From: Entamoeba invadens IP1
Lineage: Eukaryota; Evosea; Mastigamoebida; Endamoebidae
Direction: 5' to 3'
Assembly (NCBI RefSeq): GCF_000330505.1
Contig: NW_004191847.1
Coordinates: 382,897 to 446,896 of the forward strand
Length of the DNA stretch: 64,000 nucleotides
This document shows, piece by piece, positions 12,063 through 23,235 of this stretch. The position numbers and the translations under genes are program-made. The first letter of the stretch is position 1. Each line of letters opens with the position of its first letter. A model generated the notes under the pieces. The model worked only from the letters and a program-made list of their open reading frames with translations, made no database searches and was not told the DNA's origin.

Positions 12063-14173
12063 ATGTCCATCGACGTTACTTCAATGGGAACAACTACTCC
12101 ACCTGACGACCACGAGTCCTTTCAATCGGACCGTCCCCAGTCGATCTCTTCCAACCTTTCTGAAGGCAGTGACACTGACGAAAAGGAGTTATTAGATGAC
12201 GAAGAACGTAAAGACCTTGCCGGTGCAAAAGACTCCAAAGCCCCTAAAGATAAAAAGAAGAAGAATTTCCTGTCGAAAACATTTAACTCGTTAGGAAAGT
12301 CCTTGAAATTGACTTCCTCCTCGAAATCCCCAAAGCCTTCAAAATCACCAAAACCCCTCTCACCATCCCTCGAGATCTCAGACCCTTCTCTGATCTCTGA
12401 AAGTAAAACCACTTCAGAGGCGCAACCGGTCGAAAGTAATGAACTGACAAAAAGCTGCTCTTCGACGAACACAAGAGACTCCGACAAGAAAGAAAGGGCT
12501 TCAAATCGGAAGTCGACGTCCTCAACACACAAAGAAGAAGACAATCCCCTCGTCGAGAAAGAAAAACAAGAGAAGGAGACGTCGCCTTTGAAGTCTTCAA
12601 AGGAAGACAAAGAGAAGAAGACCACGATGTCGAAGATCTTTAAACCGGCTCACAACGCTTTTAATGCGGGCACCGGCTTCATCAAAAACATCGGAGAGTC
12701 AACCAAAGCAGTGTTTACTGGCCACTCCGAGACTCCCGAGGAAAAGGCTGAGCGTGAAAAAGCGGACTCTGAGAGACTTTTAGTGTTAACGCTGTGGAAG
12801 CAGAACATAGCGGTCTTCACAAACCCCTCCCCACTGGTCATCCCCAATGATTCGTTGAAAGTGTACTCAAGACCAAATAAAGCGAAGATTAATAAGAAGG
12901 AATTAGTCTTCTTATTATGCTCAGATGCCGTCTTTAGGTCGGGTCACTTGGACTGTTGGAGTTCGTTAGTTATGCCGAAGGACGAGTATAATGAGAATGT
13001 CACTGGAGTGTCGTTGGTGCCTCTATCAGTGAAGGAAGACGGGTACTTTTTAGAGACGAATAGCGAGTCGGTGGAGAAGAAAAGTGAACTGAAGAATATG
13101 TCGATCATCGATGTGGAGTCGGACTTTCCATATTATAAAACGTTTTTCTACGAAAATCCAAATACAAGACATTACTTGTCGAAGGACGAGAATGTTATTG
13201 TGTCACTGCAGAGATATAAAGAAGTCGCGCGATGCTTCTTAAGGAACGGGAAGGGTGTGACGCGGTGCTTGATATCGAAAGACGACTTTGAGAGGCCGCA
13301 GAACGTGCAGACCTTCTTTAAAGACCCGAAGACAGTGATTTGCCTTGAAAATGCTAATGCGAAAGAACTTGATGACGAGCTCTGTACGATGGAGGAGAAG
13401 TCATTGATCGAACATTACAAGTTTGGAGTGATTTACGCGAAGCCGGGACAACACGACGAGAACTCGATCTTTAGAAATATGGAGGAAGAGTGCTCGCCGG
13501 CGTTTTTCAAGTTCATGGCGCTGATAGGGAACAAAACGGAGTTATTGGGGTACTCGAATTATAGAGGAGGACTTGATGTGAAGACGGGGACGACAGGGAA
13601 ATATAGTTATACGAATCACGCGTACCAATTCTATATTATGTTCCATGTTGCACCATTACTGCCGTTATTGGAAGAAGACGAACAGGCTTTAGAAAGGAAG
13701 AGACACGTTGGGAATGATGTGGTTGTGTTGGTGTTTAAAGAACAGGCTGATGAGAACGATCAATTTGATCCAAGAATCCTTACGTCCCATTTCAATAGTT
13801 TGTTGTTGGTTTCTTAATAATAAGAAGAGAGGAATGACAAATAGGCGTCTTTGTCGTTGTCTCACCGATGAAAAGAACAGAAGACAATACACAATATAGA
13901 GTCACGACGTGCACAAAACCATCGATAGACGCGTTCCCACCATTTGAGAATGAAACGGGAATCTATCAACACGGAGACGAACTGAAAGACTTCATCTTAA
14001 GAAAACTTATTAATGGAGAAAGAATGTCACTGTTCTCACCTACGTTCAGAACTAATTACAGAAAGACCGTTAAGGAACAACTGAAGGATATGAACGAAAG
14101 GTTCTATAAGAAGGAATTGCTCCAACAAATCATCAACCCATTTGATATACACTTGCCATCCACAAATAACTAA
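12063..14173 (+). CDS. Rap/Ran-GAP domain protein, two exons
   Basis: Exon 1 is 12063-13797 and exon 2 is 13845-14173; the 47-bp intron starts GTTTGT and ends ATAG (phase 1). Splicing gives about 687 residues and converts a dead-end frame into SHFNSVFVVVSPMKR. The N-terminal 250 residues are Ser/Lys/Glu-rich and probably disordered. The GAP domain lies at about residues 470-620, with GLDVKTGTTGKYSYTN, FYIMFHVAPLLP and RKRHVGNDVVVLVF. The Asn of the GND motif corresponds to the catalytic Asn thumb of Rap GAPs, so activity is expected. It would switch off a Rap-like GTPase. I chose the ATG of MSIDVTSMG; an in-frame upstream ATG at 11850 adds residues of AT-driven composition. Confidence 0.88.
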
Positions 14174-14471
14174 TGTTAATTGGTGCGTAATGTTGTTTAG
14201 CGTTGGTTCTAATTTGTTTTTAATAGTAATAAAAGAATAGCAGGTGTTTTCAAAAGACTATAAAGTTATTTAAATTATAGTCGTGGTTAGACTGCGAATC
14301 CAGTCCGTTGCAAAAATAGAATGGTAAAACAAAATAAAACAAATTAATAAACGCATTTTGTTATGTTGTTATCCAATTTTTTTGTTTATTTGAAAAAAAT
14401 AAATAATTACATTTTTGATTTTTAATTAACACAAATTTCAAGTTATAAATTCAAAAAAATGTTTCTAAATA

Positions 14472-15351
14472 AACTGTTTTCCAAAACTCTGTACCGTTTC
14501 CAAAATTTATATAAACCCTTTGTCCTAATTTCCCATTATTTACTATTTTTTATTTGTTTTATTTTTTATTTTCCTGTTTGTTGAACCAACAACAGTACAC
14601 AGTTTAAAACCCTTAAAAACCAATACAGTTTCAATTATTGAACAAAAAATCGGGAAATCACCCAAATATTGGGTAAATCTTTCCCGATTTTCCAGGTTCG
14701 TTATTTGGTTTGTGTTTCATTTTGTGACTAAACTTCAGTAAAATTCTATCTTTCAAATAAACATAAGATAAACGTAATATAACGATAAACTAATGATGTG
14801 ATGAAGGACATTATTGCATCAAATGATACAACACTTTAATTAACAATAAGTTTCTATTTATTTCAACAATTAAAAAAGTAATCGATAACATAAAACAAAC
14901 ATTTAAACAATCAAGGTTATTAATCAAAAGAGTCTTAAATAAAATAAACAGTTCAAAAATTTAAAAAACTTTTCAATTGTATAGCCTTAACCAATTTATC
15001 TTCTCTCAATGCTTGTTTTACTCGTTTATACTTTTTATTTTTATCCAGAACACGACTTGGTGATTCTGTAAACATAGACATTTAATTATAAAGTTGTGTT
15101 TTATGTTTTTGGCAAAATTTGTGTTATGGTAATCAAAATTTTAATCCGAAGTTTGTTTTTTATATTTTTCAAGTAAATTTTGGGTGCAAGATTTATTTGT
15201 CAAGTAAATTAAAAAAAATCAAGTTTGTTATTTTGTTTTTTTCGAGTAAATATTTATAACGAAAAATGAGGGTTAAGCAAAGGAAAAATTATTTAGAAAT
15301 TATTTGTCTAAAAAATCGGGGCATCCCAGTACAGAGTTTTGAAAAACAGTT
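14472..15351. mobile_element. TA-flanked TIR element, 880 bp, noncoding
   Basis: The left end reads AACTGTTTTCCAAAACTC (then TGTAC). The right end, read inward, is AACTGTTTTTCAAAACTC (then TGTAC), with TA at 14470-14471 and 15352-15353. No protein-like frame lies inside. The right end continues inward into TGGGATGCCCCGATTTTT, and nearly the same 45-bp end sequence recurs at 35525-35571, so this is a dispersed family. Confidence 0.6.
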
Positions 15352-15557
15352 TACTTATTTCATAATGTTAAGTGTATATAAACTTAAAAATGTTTTGATT
15401 TCACATTTTTACATAATTATTTTTTAAAAATCAATTCAATAAAAGAAACAATCGTGTTATAAATTTGTGTTATTATAAATTATTATTTTTATTTAATAAT
15501 ATTAATACATTTAGTTCGGTTGCATTAATGTATTTTTAAAAATAAACAAAATGGTTA

Positions 15558-16688
15558 CAGTAGGGGGAGTGAGGGGCTTGACGAAACTGAGGGGCTTGAC
15601 CTATACTTTTAATGGTTTATTTACTATATTTAAATAAAAACTATTTTTAATGTTCTATTTAAAAACACAACCTTGACTTATAAATTATAGTTTATAAACC
15701 ATTAAAGAATTGGTTCATCCTTAGCATAAAGTCGGAACTTGAAATTGTATTAAAAACGACTTGGGTGTTTGTTAGTTGTTTCTCAATTAAGTCATCAGTA
15801 GGCGTTAGTCTTTATGTTTGATATGGCTCTCGTTGTTGGCAACTCTTGGATATTCCAAGGCAAACTTTCCTCTTCGGATTTGACCAAATATGTTGGGATA
15901 GGCGGAAGAACAAACAATTCCAAGTGTTCTCTGATATAAACACCATTGGCTACCAGTAACAATCTGGAAGCCTCTTCTATAGAAACGAACATTCTATTAA
16001 TCTTGCCAATATTGACTCCAACAACACCAGAACGCTTATGTGATGCAATAATGATGTTTTTGTTGCTTTGCTCTCTAATGCTCCCAACATATTTTTGGTA
16101 TGACGAGCAATGGAAACAAATATACTCTCTCAGCTCTCCTTGTTCTCTTAGAACTTGTCATGATCTGCCATCACTATCACTATGTTGTCTCATCCAAAAA
16201 ATAAATTCAAGTCTTCGGTTACTGCGAAATTGGCGTCAATTGATTTCAATTGTCAAAGTATTCAGTAAGCTTGTATTTTAACAACACCGAATACACAAGC
16301 CAAATGGCGAGACGAGTTGGATTGTGTGAGGAACAACTTGTCTTTTATGGCTAAAGGAAATCCTGTCTATGTACAAAGAAGTTGTATTTGTGCTGTTATA
16401 GAAACAAAATAATTGAAGCTTTGTGAATTAATTCTTGGTTATTTCAAACAATAGAAATAAGCCATTTAATTTTCTTCATAACACTAAGGTTGTTTACTTT
16501 TTCTTTTCAAAAAACGTTTTATTTTATTTTGGATAAGCTAAGAATCTTTTTCTTTGACATTTTTTATAAATTATTTATAGTTTTTGTTATTTTATAAATA
16601 GAACCGGGAAAACTCTGTATAGTAAAAAAGATAATAAAACAATAGGTCAAGCCCCTCAGTTTCGTCAAGCCCCCCACTCCCCCTACTG
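15558..16688. mobile_element. TA-flanked TIR element with nearly identical 47-bp TIRs
   Basis: The left end starts CAGTAGGGGGAGTGAGGGGC and the right end, read inward, CAGTAGGGGGAGTGGGGGGC. Similarity runs about 47 bp with a single mismatch seen. TA flanks both ends (15556-15557 and 16689-16690). Each TIR contains GGGGCTTGAC twice, 19 bp apart, as expected of paired transposase-binding sites. The 1.1-kb interior carries pieces of protein-like sequence, mainly minus strand about 16030-15795 (VGVNIGKINRMFVSIEEASR onward), in broken frames. I do not recognise it as a transposase; it may be captured or decayed coding DNA. Confidence 0.8.
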
Positions 16689-16907
16689 TATTGTTTTTGG
16701 TGTTTTTTCCAAATAGTTAATTTACTATACATTGTCATATATAATTATATTTTTATTTTGTGAAAAAGTCTATCGTTATTTTTTCGTAGTTATAATGATT
16801 TGAAAAATTGTGGGATTTATCAAACCATTAAATTATAATAAATTATATAAATAATTGTGCTATTCGTTTTTACACAAAAACACATGAAAATTTATTATGA
16901 TTTTGTA

Positions 16908-17086
16908 CAGATAGTAGAAAAATAGGGTGTCAGGAATAAATTGGGTGTCAAATAAATTAGGGATTAGTTAATGTAAAAAAATGGGTTTTTTTTATTTCCC
17001 CCCCAAAAAATATAAAAAACCATTAAATAACTCAAAATCATTCTTACACACAATTTATTCTTGACACACAAATTTTCTACTATCTG
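16908..17086. mobile_element. MITE, 179 bp, TA-flanked
   Basis: CAGATAGTAGAAAAATAGGG at the left is mirrored by CAGATAGTAGAAAATTTGTG (read inward from the right), with similarity over about 45 bp and TA on both sides (16906-16907, 17087-17088). The TIR repeats the motif GTGTCA around AATAAATTG. With only ~90 bp of interior it is a miniature element. It shares the CAG start and tandem-motif layout with the 15558-16688 element but not its sequence. Confidence 0.8.
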
Positions 17087-17144
17087 TATTATTATAATTA
17101 TTTTTATCTACAATTCATTTATTATAACACTAGATATTAACCCT

Positions 17145-17496
17145 TCACTCAGTGAAGTAAATTACACTGTCCTTTCCCACCCTCACCCCGTTTACCAAAA
17201 TAAAATATTTGCCGCGAGTGTTTTTTGAAAGAAGTCCACTTTTCAGCCACTGTTTGTGCGTCCCCATGTCACCCACTTTCCTTGTCCGTACTGTGTGGAC
17301 GCGGATGTGGTTCCCCCCTGCTTGTCGGGGGGTCAGGGGGATCCGCGCCAAGGGAGGAACTGGAAAGTGGGTGAAACGGTGCACAAACAGACTGTTTGAG
17401 TGCGGCCTTCAGAGCCTTCTTTTCAATGCTCCATTTCGTTCGGTTTCCACTAACTCGAGGTGATTTTTCGGCATTTCTTGAATTCGGGAACCAGAC
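17145..17496 (-). pseudogene. gene fragment, possible winged-helix-like protein, interrupted by palindromic intron-like element
   Basis: The minus strand from 17496 reads protein-like sequence in one frame (NAEKSPRVSGNRTKWSIEKK then ALKAALKQS) to 17389. A GTTTGT donor follows at 17388, and after a CAAACAG acceptor ending at 17250 it resumes as WLKSGLLSKNTRGKYFILVN then GVRVGKDSVIYFTE and TGA. The joined region weakly recalls linker-histone or other winged-helix C-terminal halves (helix, then K-rich strand-turn-strand), a guess from pattern only. No clean start exists: an ATG at 17519 is in another frame. Base composition is clearly more GC-rich than the flanks. It may be a 5'-truncated gene or one with an unplaced first exon. 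Confidence 0.4.
17250..17390. repeat. 141-bp GC-rich imperfect palindrome coinciding with a predicted intron
   Basis: The ends are CTGTTTGTGC and GCACAAACAG, a perfect 10-bp inverted repeat. Inside, CACCCACTTTCC pairs with GGAAAGTGGGTG, and GCGGAT with ATCCGC around opposed runs of C and G. On the minus strand the ends supply an Entamoeba-type donor (GTTTGTG) and acceptor (ACAAACAG), and because of the symmetry so would the plus strand. No clear target-site duplication is visible. Confidence 0.65.
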
Positions 17497-17699
17497 CTAA
17501 TATTATCCAAAACGCCCATTTACTATAATTATAATTAAAAAATTATAAAATATAGTAAATTAATTCTAAATTTAGACGGGGTGAAAGTGGGAAAGTCCTG
17601 CCCGAAGTAAATTGATTTTTTTATAAATAAATAAAACTACAGTTGGGAAAATGAAATTTGCTTAAAATTGTATATTTTTTGAAAAACACGGGTTTTTAC

Positions 17700-19678
17700 T
17701 AGAGCTGCCATAATTTGTAAATTACTAAATATTTTTTTGTTTATTTTGTTTTTTAGAAAAATAAAAAATCGGGAAATTAGCTTATTTTTTATTTTTTCAA
17801 AAAAACCACAATATTCGAATAGTGAATTTGTTATTTGGTTAATAATTTAATATTAATTTATATTTGATGCTTATTGGAAAACACACGTATCAACAAAACA
17901 TTAAGAAACTCTACGTGTTATCAAAAAATAAAAAAGAACAATAACAATCAATTCAATTTTTATTTTGGCTAAGTGGTAAAAAACAAATTAATAATATTTT
18001 AAATAAAATAATATAGTCCACTTCTTCATCGTGTTAAATACATATAATATTCACATTATCCAATACAACTTTTAAAATCAATTATAATTAAAAATAATTT
18101 ACAAAAATCAGCCTGACAATTATATTTATTCGGTAAAAATGACAAGATAATAAATAACAGTAACCAATGCGAAATATTTTATTAGTTAAATATTTATCGA
18201 GTAAATGTTGTATTACAATTACAATTTGATAGTTGTTTACGTTGTTGGTATTATTAAATACAAATACTAATATTAAAAAACAGTTGATTTAAAATATTGT
18301 GTCTCTATTAAGTTACAACCAAAACAAAAACTTTGTGTTTTGATTGAATTTTTATATTATTAATGATATTCAGTTTCACGCTGTTCAATTATTGAAATAT
18401 AACAACATTTGCTCATAAAATTAGAAACATATTTATAATTAATTATTGTATTTATTTTTGATACTCTATTGACAATATAATATATTCTTTTTTCAACTCA
18501 TTAAAATAGAGTTTTTAATTACATTTAAAGAAGCTATCAAGATATCAATTTAAATTATCAAACAACAAATATTCAATTGTGTTCATGTCTATTTATTGAT
18601 AATTCAATCTTTGAATTTAATTATAAATTATAATGACATTAAAATTTTTGATTTTTTTTGTCACTTTTGTATAATTACTATATTATTATTAAAAAACAAA
18701 CAAATAAACATTAAAATTAATACCATTTATTTTATTGTATAACTACAGCGATAAAAAATAAAGTACAGCTTATATTGATAATTGCATGTAATCAAACATT
18801 ACTTATGTTTTTAAAACGTCTTTTAATTATTTTTGTTTAATTATACAACATAATAAGAATTGTATTTTGATAACACAACGACGGGTATGCTCCAGTTTAA
18901 TAAATACACAATTCTTTTATAAATTGTTTATATTTTATAATATGAATTGGTCTAACAATTTCATTATTAACTATTACATTTTTATTAAGAAGCTCTGTTA
19001 TAATAATTAAAATGCTTATATTTTTAAATATAATCATGAGACATCAAACAATATTTATAAAGTAACACAATAAAATAAAGAGAATATATCTATTTACAAC
19101 AATTATCAATTTTAACTTGTTTCTAATACACATGATAGCAAAAATGATCATTGCTTTCATTCAAGAGTTAATAATTGTAAAAAATTAATTTGATATACAA
19201 AGTCTAAAATAATTATTATCGTTTAATTGATATTCTATAATTTCTCTTTGGTAGTTTTCAGTAATAACATTTTCAATAAAAGGATTTAAACAATAATAAT
19301 AAATAACATTTATTAAAAAAATGAAATACACAATTTTAATATGGACTATTGAAAAGGTTTAATTTAACCGTTTTATCGACAATGAGTATTTTAACTGCTA
19401 TCATATTTTTATCAATAATAATTTTTATTGTTTTTTGTTTTGGGGTTTTGGTAATATTTTTAAAAATATGCCGAATTAATATGTGTTTAACAAAAAATAA
19501 CACAAAATAATAATATTTCAAAATAAAATATAAAATAATTGTAGAGTTTAATTTTTAAGTTTTGTCTTGATGATAATTTAGTAATTAGATTACCGAGTAA
19601 TTTAACTACTTGGTAATCAAATTACTGAAATTACCTATTACTGAGTAATTTAGTAATTCGAAAATTATTGCAGCTCTA
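17700..19678. mobile_element. hAT-like nonautonomous element, about 2 kb
   Basis: The left end TAGAGCTGCCATAATTT is mirrored at the right end (read inward TAGAGCTGCAATAATTT). TAGAG/CAGAG-type ends are typical of hAT elements. The flanks are GTTTTTAC on the left and GTTTTTTAC on the right, an 8-bp duplication with one T of slippage. Near the right end several copies of the motif ATTACTGAGTAATT and variants (19590-19660) look like subterminal transposase-binding repeats. The interior is very AT-rich with no transposase frame. Confidence 0.65.
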
Positions 19679-19888
19679 GTTTTTTACTAAAAAATAAATA
19701 TTTAAAAAAATCGACTTTAATTATTGTATAGTTTATTAGTTTAATATAAAAATAAAAATAATTAGTTTTTCTTTGGGCTAAGGTTAATTTGCTGGGCGAA
19801 GGTTTAATGGCCCAACTGTACAATTCAAAGTTGATTTTATTGATTTTTAAAAAAAAATATTTTTTTTGTTTTTTCAATTTTTTCGTTT

Positions 19889-20037
19889 TACTGGAAGGGT
19901 TAAAATAACTTGTCTTTCTCAATTTATAACTTTTTCATTTTTTTTTTCGTTTTTGTGTTATTTTACATTTTTCTTGTGATTTTCTTGTGATTTTATTTTG
20001 AATAACATGTGTGTGTCTGTTTGTTTACTTATTTTTG
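19889..20037 (-). repeat. 149-bp inverted repeat, left copy, ending in a piggyBac-type terminus
   Basis: This segment is almost identical, in inverse orientation, to 25128-25276. Both contain TTAA followed (minus strand here) by CCCTTCCAGTA, the first bases of the piggyBac at 25266, plus about 138 bp of shared sequence outside the TTAA. Beyond CCAGTA the two copies diverge. So this is the end of a second piggyBac-family insertion, or a duplicated junction. Confidence 0.75.
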
Positions 20038-20895
20038 GAATTTATTAGTTAATTAAATTAAAATAAATACTTATCTTTTTTATGGAACTAAACTATAATA
20101 AAACGATAATTAGAGAAATTATTAACTATCGTTTTTTAAACAGAATCACAAATTACCATTATATTTAGTAAAATTAACCATTAATATAGTACACGCTTAA
20201 TAGTATAAAACCAATAAGAATAGTAAGTGTAAATAAATAAATATACTGATTTTGCTATTATATATAAGGGGATATAAGGGGACTATAGGGGACTATAGGA
20301 TTTATAATAATCATTTATCATTATTTATGTGTTATTTTTGTTAAACTTTTTAATTGCAACATATAAATAAACAATATTTAGTAAAAAAATAACAATTATT
20401 TAAAAAACACATATAAACTTTGCTTTTAATCATATTGATAGTGAAAATAATTATTTAGCAATAATAACAATATCTATGTATTTTTTTCATTTTTTTACTT
20501 CAATGGATAAAAAATTACGTTAATACAGAAGGCTGAAAAATCACTTGACAAAGAAAAAAGGGATGACAAAATTCTATTTTTAATTTTCAGAGTAATTATT
20601 ATTAAGGTTTGAGAACCATCGTTAGGGGATTTTGATTACATTTCTCAAATAAAAAAATACATTATTTTTACCACAAACTTGGTTTTGCTATAAGTAAGAA
20701 TTTGAGTAATAATTATAACGGTAATGTTTGACCTAAAACAACATGAAAATTATTTGGAAAAATAACATAAAGAAAATTAAAATCCGATAAAAACTGTTGT
20801 TTTCAACTTTTTTTGGTAATCGGCTTGCTTCTTTCCCCACAAATACTGGATTTTAACAACTTCTTAGTAAATGTTTCAATTAAAAATCAGTTTTA
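20038..20895. other. intergenic with a short tandem repeat
   Basis: No gene seen. At about 20262-20300 units close to ACTATAGGGG / ATATAAGGGG repeat four times in tandem. Confidence 0.5.
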
Positions 20896-21610
20896 ATGTC
20901 AAGCCCTTCAATGCTGCCTTCAAATCCGTTATCAACCATTGGAGTTGATAACGTGGCGCAGATGGGTAGAAGTGGCACACTTGACGTAACAAGAACAATG
21001 AAAGAGTTGGTCAGTGCAATTTTTGTGGACAACAATATTTCAAATGATGCCACCAAGCACTCAAACACAAAAGCAGCTTCTGGCCAACACCTCGAAAACT
21101 CGTTATTTAAGATTCTCAACTCTTTGGATACCTCCACATCACATGAAGTTGTAATTGCATCTTTTCTCCGAGCATGTATGGTTTCGAGATTGACCAACAA
21201 CAGATTTGTTTTTTATGTTGACATCAAATCTGCCAGTCGTCTTGTTGAAGAGTTTCATGCGTTTTTCCAAGCCAACGTGTTTTCAAATATGGCAATAACT
21301 AGAAGGCTCTCTGCTCCACTCAATGAAATTGAGACTGTTTCGATATCTGATTTAGAAAGAGAGAAAGAGAGCACCTGAAACTTCAGTTTTGGTCAGTCAT
21401 ATCAACCATTTAGCCCAACAAATTGAATTTTCGTGAAACTTGGAGCAACCCATTTCCATTTTAAAAACTCAAATTGCCCATATTTGTGAGGACTTCCATG
21501 TATTATACCATGGAGATCACCAAGTCTATGGCAGTCCTGTTGACGCGCTTCAACAGAGATTTGAGCCTTTCGCACTCACAATTTGCGAATTGGAGGAGAT
21601 CCAGAACTGA
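20896..21610 (+). pseudogene. decayed unknown protein gene
   Basis: A frame opens with MSSPSMLPSNPLST and stays open for 160 codons to 21378. Protein-like sequence then continues in another frame (ETSVLVSHINHLAQQIEFS), through one in-frame TGA near 21438, to AQIAHICEDFHVLYHGDHQV-like sequence and a stop at 21608-21610. The simplest reading is a gene of about 235 codons broken by a 1-nt shift near 21375 and a nonsense codon. No GTTTGT donor is positioned to explain the break as an intron. I do not recognise a domain; the parent looks helical and soluble. The first 160 codons could still be made as a truncated protein. It lies 0.4 kb upstream of a TLDc gene on the same strand. Confidence 0.55.
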
Positions 21611-22036
21611 ACCATTCGAAGAGACGTTTTATAATTGAGTTCAGTTCCATTTTTTGTTTTTGGAAAAAAATAAAACGCTGTTTTTAGTCTTTGTCAACTA
21701 ATTACTAATTATAAAAATAGAATGAGTGGTAATACCCGAAAAAATAAACTTTAAACAACCTACCAAAAATCATTATTTGGGCATTTTGGCCAATCATTTT
21801 CTGTCAATCAATTAATTCTTTGTCAAGTAATTATTCTGCATCCTGTAATTCTGTGATTTTGGGTTTAATTACAAATTTTGAATATCTTTTATCTAAATTA
21901 AAATCATTTTATGTAAGTTTGAATATTTTTATTTTTTGTTTTTGATTTGAAAAAAATCATTTAGAATGAAATAATGATCATTTTAAATGAGATTTATAAA
22001 ATTAAATATAAAAACAAATAAACTCTATTAACATAC

Positions 22037-23014
22037 ATGGAAAACGAGTTAACTGCACTCTCAACACTCTGCACTAACGCAGCAAAGGCGGTGTCAGACC
22101 TCATCAAATCTAGTGAGGAATACAACTTTGTTGACGACAAGTCACTCTACATTGATCAACGCATCGAAAATGCAGAGGGACACTTAGACAGACTTGACGC
22201 TATATTTGATAGAAAGAAAAACATCACAACTTCACTCAACACCATTGTCACCGATTTGGATAACGCATCAAACAAAATCAAAAGTGAGATAAGTCTATAT
22301 TCAATACAGAGCGACAACAACAAGTTGTATGAAATATATAATGTAAAATTTGCACTTTACGAGGAGAAGTGCCAAATGGACATAAAACCACTTGAAAATG
22401 AAATCAGTGAAATCATACAAACAAAAAACTCAAAAATTGATCAAATTATGAAATCAGATAAATTTATCAATGCAAAGAGACAACATGATGAAGAAGCCGA
22501 GAAAATGAAGAGAGAACACGTTACACTTGGAGAAGAAGCCAGTCTTGAGAAATTGACAGGAATGAAAATCGTGGATGTTGTGTTTGACTCAGACAAAGAC
22601 AATTGGTCAAAAGACAGCTCGGTGTTTGATACAAAAGTTATGAACAAAAACAACTTGTGCTTTTTGGTAGAAGACGTTAATCACAACAAGTTTGGTGGCG
22701 TGTACACTGGAAATATAAATGCAGTTTGTAAATATATCAGCAGTAGCAGTTCTTACATCTTTTCGCTTGTAAAAGATGGCACTTTGAATCCAAAAAAGTT
22801 CGGTAAGACTGGGAATAGCGCTGATAGTGAATTTTATCTTTATTCTCAAGACAGTCTCGGTCTCTTTGCATTTGGTGGTCGTGATATATGTGTGTACAAG
22901 AAAGGTGTTGATGGTAGTTATTGCATCCCATCCACTTACACCGCCAATCAGAACGAGTTGACTGATAATGACAATTTCACACCAAAAAGTGTTGTTGTCT
23001 TCCAACTTAACTGA
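22037..23014 (+). CDS. coiled-coil TLDc-domain protein
   Basis: 325 residues in one exon. Residues 1-165 are helical and probably coiled coil (IENAEGHLDRLDAIFDRKKN; later many Lys/Glu/Gln). Residues about 175-325 are a TLDc-like domain: VVFDSDKDNWSKDSSVFDTK, LCFLVEDVNHNKFGGVYTG, SYIFSLVKDG, GLFAFGGRDICVYKKG and a final FQLN. The order F-D-S-D...W...F..G..N, F-G-G, S-F-I-F-S-L, F-G...D-I is the TLDc pattern of proteins such as OXR1 and TBC1D24. In Entamoeba the domain is expanded in coiled-coil proteins of unknown role. The closest relative in the window is the gene at 46190-47173, with the same architecture. Confidence 0.82.
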   Translation: MENELTALSTLCTNAAKAVSDLIKSSEEYNFVDDKSLYIDQRIENAEGHLDRLDAIFDRKKNITTSLNTIVTDLDNASNKIKSEISLYSIQSDNNKLYEIYNVKFALYEEKCQMDIKPLENEISEIIQTKNSKIDQIMKSDKFINAKRQHDEEAEKMKREHVTLGEEASLEKLTGMKIVDVVFDSDKDNWSKDSSVFDTKVMNKNNLCFLVEDVNHNKFGGVYTGNINAVCKYISSSSSYIFSLVKDGTLNPKKFGKTGNSADSEFYLYSQDSLGLFAFGGRDICVYKKGVDGSYCIPSTYTANQNELTDNDNFTPKSVVVFQLN

Positions 23015-23235
23015 CTTTTTGTCACTTTTTTATTTTCGTATCAAATATTTGCAACACGTTGACTCCATAAGTCATATTTGTAATTTTCCACGTCACCACA
23101 ACTTGAATTAATGTACACAAAATTTAACAAAATCTGCCTTTTTGAAGGGCCGGACAGACTGAAAGAAAAAGGTTTTACCCTTCAAACCTAACACTGGAAC
23201 AAACACTCGATTAGGATATCTTGATGTTTCTTTTT

